A stretch of 64,000 nucleotides of DNA from Hungatella sp. (GTDB lineage Bacteria > Bacillota > Clostridia > Lachnospirales > Lachnospiraceae), in the NCBI GenBank assembly GCA_022792815.1, contig JAAWBS010000057.1, positions 1 to 64,000 on the forward strand. Reading direction: 5' to 3'. Below the pieces are notes generated by a model. That model saw nothing but the letters and a program-made list of their open reading frames with translations. It was not told the origin of the DNA and made no database searches. Position numbers and translations under genes: made by a program. Positions 59,095 through 64,000 of the stretch are shown in pieces. The stretch's first letter is position 1; each line of letters opens with the position of its first letter.

Positions 59095-59685
59095 ATGGAT
59101 GGAGCGATAATTTTAGCTGGTGGTCAAGGGGAACGATTCAAAAAGAAAAAGCAGTTTGAACTGATAGACGGAAAAGAAATGTGGCGATTTGTGTATGATA
59201 AAGCGGTTCAAGTGATCAGTAAAGAGATGACCAGAGTTGTTGGAATTGATATTCCTGGTGGGGATACAAGAAGTTTATCAGTGTATAATGGACTTATGGA
59301 ACTAAGTGAAAATTGTAAAAGAGTAATTATCATTGAGGCCGCAAGACCCCTGGTGACGGTTGAGCAGATTAAAAAGAGTATAGAAAGAAGTGAAAAATCA
59401 GTTACATATGCACTTCCATTAGTAAACACCGTAATCGGACGGGACGGTACATATTATAACAGAAATGAGTTTTATGATTTGTTGACGCCACAATCTTTTG
59501 ATTTTCAATTGCTCAGAGAGGCATATAAAACTGGAAAATATAAAGACACCACAGATGAGACAGTAGTCATGTTTCGAGAATATGGCATAAAACCTTACTT
59601 TTTGCTGGAAGGAGAAAATTTGTTAAAAGTTACATATAAAAGGGATATGGGTATAATTCAAAACCTATTAAGAAACGGGGAATGA
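59095..59685 (+). CDS. IspD/TarI-like cytidylyltransferase, short form
   Basis: A 196-residue nucleotidyltransferase of the IspD family. The CTP loop is ILAGGQGERFKKKKQFELIDGKEM, in which the usual P-K-Q-F is K-K-Q-F. RSLSVYNGL stands for the RxxSVxNGL motif and EAARPLV for DAARPLV; TPQSFDF is TPQxF. It is about 35 residues shorter than typical IspD or TarI. With the SDR encoded 4 nt downstream it resembles a split form of Bcs1-type enzymes that make CDP-ribitol from ribulose-5-phosphate. It lies in a polymer cluster, so the isoprenoid role is unlikely. Confidence 0.78.
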   Translation: MDGAIILAGGQGERFKKKKQFELIDGKEMWRFVYDKAVQVISKEMTRVVGIDIPGGDTRSLSVYNGLMELSENCKRVIIIEAARPLVTVEQIKKSIERSEKSVTYALPLVNTVIGRDGTYYNRNEFYDLLTPQSFDFQLLREAYKTGKYKDTTDETVVMFREYGIKPYFLLEGENLLKVTYKRDMGIIQNLLRNGE

Positions 59686-59689
59686 AAAT

Positions 59690-60307
59690 ATGGATAGAAA
59701 GCAGATAGTCGTAATAACTGGCGGTGCCGGAGATATTGCACAGGCAATAAAAGTAGAATTGACGGATGAATATGAGGTTTTGAGCCCTGGAAAAGAAGAG
59801 CTAGACGTTACTGATATTGAATCGTCAGAGAAGTATTTTTCTAATCATATTCCGGATATTTTGGTAAATAATGCAGGTTATGTTTTGCCAATGTCTATTG
59901 GAGAGTCAGATATTTATTCAGAAAAAAAGGCTATTGATATTAACCTTTTTGGAGTTTTTAATTGTACGGCAGCCGCGTTAAAACGAAACAGAAAGGCTAA
60001 AATTGTAAATATAGGATCATCTGCGGCAACAAAAGTCCACGGGACATGGAGTTCATATTGCGCCAGTAAGGCAGGGGTGGTTATGGCGACAAAATGCTGG
60101 GCGGACGACGGAGTTGATGCGGTTTGTATTTCACCAGGGAGAACTGCAACCAAAATGAGAAGGGGGTTGTTTCCTGAGGAGGATCAATGTACGTTATTGA
60201 CACCAGAAAAATTTGCAAAGGTGGTATGTATGGCGATCCATGGGAGATACAGAAGCGGTGAACATATTAATGTAACAAAGGACAATATAGAGGAGATCCT
60301 GCGGTGA
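59690..60307 (+). CDS. Short-chain dehydrogenase/reductase
   Basis: A 205-residue NAD(P)-dependent reductase. The cofactor loop TGGAGDIAQAI is at residues 10-20, LVNNAGY is the central motif, and the catalytic triad is in GSSAATKVHGTWSSYCASKAG (Ser, Tyr and Lys in YxxxK). It is a short SDR, lacking about 40 C-terminal residues. It lies 4 nt after the IspD-like gene and overlaps the next gene by 4 nt. The likely job is reducing a pentulose-5-phosphate to a polyol phosphate before CDP activation, as in Bcs1-type fusions. This is inferred from context. Confidence 0.82.
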   Translation: MDRKQIVVITGGAGDIAQAIKVELTDEYEVLSPGKEELDVTDIESSEKYFSNHIPDILVNNAGYVLPMSIGESDIYSEKKAIDINLFGVFNCTAAALKRNRKAKIVNIGSSAATKVHGTWSSYCASKAGVVMATKCWADDGVDAVCISPGRTATKMRRGLFPEEDQCTLLTPEKFAKVVCMAIHGRYRSGEHINVTKDNIEEILR

Positions 60308-60726
60308 TTGAAAGAAAAAAAGTTGTGATAAATACTGAAAAACAGTTCACCCCATTAGATCATATTATATCAGAATTTATAAAAGGAAAAAAGGGGGCAG
60401 GTATGGTTAATGTTTTCGTCGCCCATACCACTTGTGCCATAAAAGTAATGGAGGGTGAAATATTACTGTTAAGCGACGTAAACACATATTTAGACAAAAC
60501 ATTTCCAATGGATAAAAGATATATGCATAATATTATTGAAATAAGAGATGTTCCGATAAATGAAAGAATTAATGGGCATTCCCATATGCGGCAATTGTTT
60601 TTTGGAACAGATGTAAATATTCCGGTTCAAGATGGAAAAATGTTATTAGGGCAGTGGCAGACAGTATTTTTGATAGAATTTGATCCGGTAAGAGATAGGG
60701 ATGTTTATATTACGTATATGGATTAA
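60304..60726 (+). CDS. YjbQ-family (UPF0047) protein
   Basis: A 140-residue protein of the YjbQ family. The conserved core is present: VNVFVAHTTCAIKVMEGE, YMHNIIE, NGHSHMRQLFFGTDVNIPVQDGKMLLGQWQTVFLIEFDPVRDRDVYI. E. coli YjbQ has weak thiamine-phosphate synthase activity; the physiological role is not settled. Starting with GTG overlapping the SDR stop (GTGA), it is coupled to that gene. Finding it inside a wall-polymer operon is unusual and suggests a role in handling a phosphorylated intermediate. Confidence 0.88.
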   Translation: MIERKKVVINTEKQFTPLDHIISEFIKGKKGAGMVNVFVAHTTCAIKVMEGEILLLSDVNTYLDKTFPMDKRYMHNIIEIRDVPINERINGHSHMRQLFFGTDVNIPVQDGKMLLGQWQTVFLIEFDPVRDRDVYITYMD

Positions 60727-60755
60727 ACCCAAAAGGCTTATAGAGGGACAGGACT

Positions 60756-61580
60756 GTGGAAAATAATATAGTGATTAAAAACGATATAACAAACACCTTA
60801 AAAGACCAGAAAATTATGATTTATGGCACAGGCCATGTAGCGATGAAATTCTATAAAGGGTTGGCAATAAGAGGATTAGAAGGAAATGTTCTGTGTTTTA
60901 TAGTGAGTAAAAAACAAAGTGAAAAGGCAGATATAAATGGAATACCAGTCAAAGCCATAGAAGAAATAAGTCTGGATGAGAAGTCGATAATTTGCTTGGC
61001 AGTGCATGAGGTCTTAAAGGCACAAATAGAAGCTACGGTGAAAAAACATGGAATAGGTAACTATATTTGGATTTATCCATATTTATTTGAACTGGTTTTG
61101 GGACCGCCATTGAAACGCAATATTGAAGTTCCCCTAACAAAAATATTGAAGAGATGTGATGATTATAGGATTGCCATAAGGTATCTGGCTATAGAGAATT
61201 ATTTTGGCAAAAATAGTATTGGATTTAGAATTTATGAAAAAGCCCAGGCTGCATATTGCGGAGAAAAAACCGCAAGAAAGCGTACAGAGAAGTTTTGTGA
61301 GTTGATTGATAATTGGCAGATAAATGGTTATGATTCTGGAAAAGTAATTATGATTGATGACAATTATGAGATCTTAGATGGGACACATAGAGTAGCGGTA
61401 GCCCAATATTTTGGCGATAAAGTAATAAAATGTGATGTTTTTAAAAATTCGCCAGTTTTTGTGGAATGGACAGGTGAAACTGCGCTAATGTCAAGAAAAA
61501 CCATTTGGGATTTAGCGCTTACAAATGAGGAAATAAAAGCTATAGAGAATATTTATCAATTTATTAAGGAGAAGAGATAA
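60756..61580 (+). CDS. Rossmann-like plus ParB-like domain protein of unknown function
   Basis: A 274-residue protein. Residues 15-110 look like a nucleotide-binding Rossmann module (KIMIYGTGHVAMKFY, then IPVKAIEEI), related to the N-terminus of the FkbM protein at 63196. The C-terminal half has VIMIDDNYEILDGTHRVAVAQYFGDKVIKCDVF (about residues 200-235), which matches the DGxHR core of ParB/sulfiredoxin-fold proteins. That fold binds or hydrolyses nucleotides and is here out of its usual chromosome-partition setting. It starts with GTG after GAGGGACAGG. It is 29 nt after the YjbQ-like gene. No function can be assigned. Confidence 0.65.
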   Translation: MENNIVIKNDITNTLKDQKIMIYGTGHVAMKFYKGLAIRGLEGNVLCFIVSKKQSEKADINGIPVKAIEEISLDEKSIICLAVHEVLKAQIEATVKKHGIGNYIWIYPYLFELVLGPPLKRNIEVPLTKILKRCDDYRIAIRYLAIENYFGKNSIGFRIYEKAQAAYCGEKTARKRTEKFCELIDNWQINGYDSGKVIMIDDNYEILDGTHRVAVAQYFGDKVIKCDVFKNSPVFVEWTGETALMSRKTIWDLALTNEEIKAIENIYQFIKEKR

Positions 61581-63206
61581 ATGCATACTAGTCTACCAGA
61601 GAGTAAAGAGGTGTCTGTAAGTGTTATCGTCCCTGTTTATAATGTCTATGAATGGCTAGATACCTGCTTAGATTCTATAATAAACCAGACCTTTACAGAT
61701 TTTGAGGTATTGTTGATTAACGATGGGTCAACGGATGGTTCTTTTGATAAATGCCATGAGTGGGGAAAAAGAGATAATCGGATAAAAGTAATATCAAAGA
61801 AAAACGAGGGCCCTTCTATAGCGAGAAATTACGGGATTGAGCATGCCAAAGGGAAATATCTGGTTTTTATAGATGCTGATGACTGGGTTGATAGTACGTA
61901 TCTTCAAAAGTTATATGACGCAGTAACTGTAGGCAATGCTTCCATAGCAGAGTGCGATGTATATAGATTTAATAATGAGGCACAAGAAAAAACGTATCGC
62001 TGTTGTTCTGGAAGTATGGGATTAAAATATACTTTGGAAGAACATATGAAGTATGGTTATACAGCAATTTGGAAATGTATGATTAAGAGATCACTTTTAA
62101 TTAAATATAACATAAGGTTTCCTGACTGTCACAGTGAAGCAAGGGCAGTTTATCCATTGATACTTGCGGTAAGCGGAAAAGTGGAAAATGTAAACGAGGG
62201 CCTTTATTATTATCGAAAGTTTCGTTCAGGCTCTCTTTCTGAAAGTCCGCGTATTAATAATGGGGATGAAGATGCAATAGGTCTTCTGGCATTTGACCAC
62301 TTGATCAGAGGATTTGAAGTGTGTGGCCTTTATAAGCAGTATGAAAGATTATTGGAAGAGATAATAAAGTATAAACTGTCCGATTTGTTAGCTGGATTAT
62401 TTTATCGAAGAAGCGGTGAGGCATACTCTTGCTTGGCAGAAAGGTATTATAGATATGTTATAGAGAAATTTCCGAATTCAGATAGCTTTTATTATATTAC
62501 CGTGGGCGGATATAATTTGAATCGCATTTTGGCACATATGAATGTATTGCATAATCCGTATACTAGATTTAATTTTTCAAGTGTTATCAGTTTGATGCAT
62601 CCGATCCCCAAAACAGTAAAATTAATTCATAGCAATAAATATAGAGAGATTATGATTAAACGAGATATCGAATCTTCCTTTTGGAATATTATTTTGCATC
62701 ATCCTGTAAAATATATTTTTATGGATTTTATTGAGGAGAGATTTGATATATTAAAATATGCAGATGGATATATTACGAAAAGCGATGCATTAGATGGGGC
62801 TGATATAGATTTAAAACAATATCAACTTTTAAAAAGGAATTCCTTGGAATGTACTAAATTATGGAAAGATAGTGTGAGAAAATTTATAGAAAAAGTTAAT
62901 GCTTTGATTCCTGAGTGTAAAGTTGTAATTGTGCAGAACTATTTAAGCGAAGAAGTTGGAGATGCGTATCAAAAAGAATATTTTAAAAATATTGATGAAA
63001 TCCGAAATACAAATAGAATACTGAAGCAATATTACAATTGGGTTTCTCAACATTTTAAAGAGGTTATTTTAATTGATTTTGAGGCCTGTAAGTTCTATTA
63101 TACAGATAAGAAATATGAATATGGAGCAATACCATCTCATTTAAATGAAATTGCAAATCGCCAAATAGCAAAGAAAATAGAAGGGGTATTAAATTATGAT
63201 AATTAA
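61581..63206 (+). CDS. Family 2 glycosyltransferase with an extra C-terminal domain
   Basis: A 541-residue protein. The GT2 domain occupies about residues 10-240: VSVIVPVYNVYEWLDTCLDSI, LLINDGSTDGS, ISKKNEGPSIARNYGI and the DxD-type FIDADDW near residue 98, which binds the metal and nucleotide sugar. After a helical linker (about 240-340) comes a second domain beginning YIFMDFIEERFDILKYADGYITKSDAL and ending in NEIANRQIAKKI; it resembles the SGNH-like DUF6270 proteins of capsule loci, which may modify the glycan. It follows the ParB-like gene without a gap. Very AT-rich. Confidence 0.82.
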   Translation: MHTSLPESKEVSVSVIVPVYNVYEWLDTCLDSIINQTFTDFEVLLINDGSTDGSFDKCHEWGKRDNRIKVISKKNEGPSIARNYGIEHAKGKYLVFIDADDWVDSTYLQKLYDAVTVGNASIAECDVYRFNNEAQEKTYRCCSGSMGLKYTLEEHMKYGYTAIWKCMIKRSLLIKYNIRFPDCHSEARAVYPLILAVSGKVENVNEGLYYYRKFRSGSLSESPRINNGDEDAIGLLAFDHLIRGFEVCGLYKQYERLLEEIIKYKLSDLLAGLFYRRSGEAYSCLAERYYRYVIEKFPNSDSFYYITVGGYNLNRILAHMNVLHNPYTRFNFSSVISLMHPIPKTVKLIHSNKYREIMIKRDIESSFWNIILHHPVKYIFMDFIEERFDILKYADGYITKSDALDGADIDLKQYQLLKRNSLECTKLWKDSVRKFIEKVNALIPECKVVIVQNYLSEEVGDAYQKEYFKNIDEIRNTNRILKQYYNWVSQHFKEVILIDFEACKFYYTDKKYEYGAIPSHLNEIANRQIAKKIEGVLNYDN

Positions 63207-64000
63207 TTTGAACACTTTAAATAGAATATATAGTATGTTGGGGGATGATATATCCAAAGAAATATTTAAAAATCGTATTATGATGTCTGTTTCTAATAAT
63301 GAAATAAAATGGGAACGTGGTAACGTTATGACCAATAGAAGAATTAAAGAATTTATAGCTATAATGGAAGAACAGGCGAAGAATAGAGATATTGTTATAT
63401 TTGGAGGAGGGAAAAGAGGAAAAGATTTATATCAGATCATAAATAATATTCCATGGAAATATTTTATAGATACTAATCCTGTGGAGAAGAAAATAGGTAC
63501 AATTCCAGTTATTGCATATGAAAATTTCGTGAAAAATTATCACGGGGAATGTATCGTTATTTCTTCTAGGATATATCGCAAAGAGATGGAACGGCAGTTG
63601 CGCAGAGACGGAATTACGGATAATATATTTAATTTTGGAAATATATTGGAAAACATGATACAAGATCAATATTTTGATTTAGAGATTATGCGGCCAATAT
63701 CCAAGAACGAAGTTTTTGTAGATGTGGGATGCTACGATGGAATGAGTTCCTTGAATTTCGGAAAATGGTGTAAAAGAGATTTTACTGTATATGCATTTGA
63801 ACCACAAAAAGAAAATTTTTCTTTATGCAAGTCTACTTTGGAAAATAATAATATTTCATATAAATTAATACAGAAAGGTGCCTGGAGTGAGGAAACTACG
63901 CTAAAGTTTAAAATTAGTATGGGAATGGCTTCACAACTCTATGGGAAGGATGAGATAGAGGTTGATGTAACAAGGATAGATAAAATATTGGCTAATGAAA
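63196..64000 (+). CDS. FkbM-family methyltransferase (partial, runs off the window)
   Basis: Begins with ATG 63196, overlapping the glycosyltransferase stop by 11 nt, and stays open to the window edge (268 codons seen). The N-terminal 150 residues hold a Rossmann-like module, IVIFGGGKRGKDLYQI and IGTIPVIAYENF, similar to that of the protein at 60756. From about residue 170 comes an SAM-dependent methyltransferase of the FkbM type: NEVFVDVGCYDGMSSLNF (motif I), TVYAFEPQKENFSLC and KLIQKGAWSEETTLKF. FkbM enzymes O-methylate sugars. The end of the protein is outside the window. Confidence 0.85.
   Translation, partial: MIINLNTLNRIYSMLGDDISKEIFKNRIMMSVSNNEIKWERGNVMTNRRIKEFIAIMEEQAKNRDIVIFGGGKRGKDLYQIINNIPWKYFIDTNPVEKKIGTIPVIAYENFVKNYHGECIVISSRIYRKEMERQLRRDGITDNIFNFGNILENMIQDQYFDLEIMRPISKNEVFVDVGCYDGMSSLNFGKWCKRDFTVYAFEPQKENFSLCKSTLENNNISYKLIQKGAWSEETTLKFKISMGMASQLYGKDEIEVDVTRIDKILANE

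Noticed and set aside
1-64000. tRNA, rRNA, CRISPR arrays or prophage genes
   Set aside because: None seen by eye on either strand. A tRNA or covariance-model scan was not possible, so a missed small RNA cannot be excluded.

Overview
The window looks like a chromosomal segment of a spore-forming, Gram-positive gut-type Clostridia, most likely a Lachnospiraceae relative. Supporting signs are a YyaC-type spore protein, DnaD plus a DnaC/DnaI-like helicase loader, MutS2, CBS/DRTGG-type pyrophosphatase, PRD regulators with lactose/cellobiose PTS genes, strong AGGAGG ribosome binding sites and sigma-A type promoters. I cannot name the species. Base composition is GC-moderate to GC-rich over most of the window. 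It turns sharply AT-rich in a small island at about 43.25-44.0 kb and from about 56.51 kb to the right edge.

Layout. 0-0.14 kb: right end of an IS200/IS605-type element. 0.25-9.9 kb: a catabolic locus with a ROK regulator, a strong promoter with a predicted operator, a tripartite tricarboxylate transporter (tctC-tctB-tctA), a sugar-phosphate isomerase-like protein, a BadF/NagK-type sugar kinase and two cysteine-type sulfatases. 10.1-14.8 kb: a LicR/MtlR-like PRD regulator followed by a lactose/cellobiose-family PTS (IIC, a small membrane protein, IIA, IIB). 14.9-20.7 kb: histidine phosphatase, a third sulfatase, MTA/SAH nucleosidase, a membrane protein of unknown function and glucose-6-phosphate isomerase. 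20.9-26.7 kb: an Rpn/PD-(D/E)XK protein with internal repeats, two proteins of unknown function, YyaC, a LysM membrane protein and a DUF5711-like protein. 26.7-32.8 kb: transketolase, glucokinase, pyrophosphatase, a HicB-like protein, flavin reductase and a shikimate-kinase-like protein. 32.8-36.7 kb, minus strand: a class A penicillin-binding protein with a long coiled-coil tail and a small membrane protein.

36.9-43.2 kb: an AIM24-family protein, murC, a cluster of five perfect DnaA boxes, a DnaD-like primosome protein, a DnaC/DnaI-like loader and PRPP synthetase. 43.25-44.6 kb: a frameshifted nuclease remnant and a Uma2 nuclease. 44.6-49.2 kb, minus strand: mutS2, response regulator and histidine kinase as one operon. 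49.4-53.5 kb: a metallophosphatase-GDPD fusion and an AAA-ATPase/PD-(D/E)XK protein. 53.6-64.0 kb: a wall- or capsule-polymer locus: a cytidylyltransferase/oxidoreductase fusion, two CDP-glycerol glycerophosphotransferase-family proteins, an IspD-like/SDR pair, a YjbQ-like protein, a ParB-like fold protein, a GT2 glycosyltransferase and an FkbM-type methyltransferase cut by the window edge.

How the parts may work together. The first 10 kb reads as uptake and breakdown of a sulfated, probably acidic or amino-sugar-containing glycan under ROK control. The 39 kb block joins cell-wall synthesis with helicase loading, and DnaA boxes sit directly upstream of the dnaD-like gene, suggesting direct DnaA control. 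The last 10 kb makes a polyol-phosphate polymer. Its variable AT-rich part begins inside an open reading frame at about 56.51 kb, which looks like a recombination junction between a conserved flank and an exchangeable cassette. A short inverted-repeat element with a central GAATATTC occurs in three intergenic regions upstream of tctC, murC and the helicase-loader gene; I do not recognise it.
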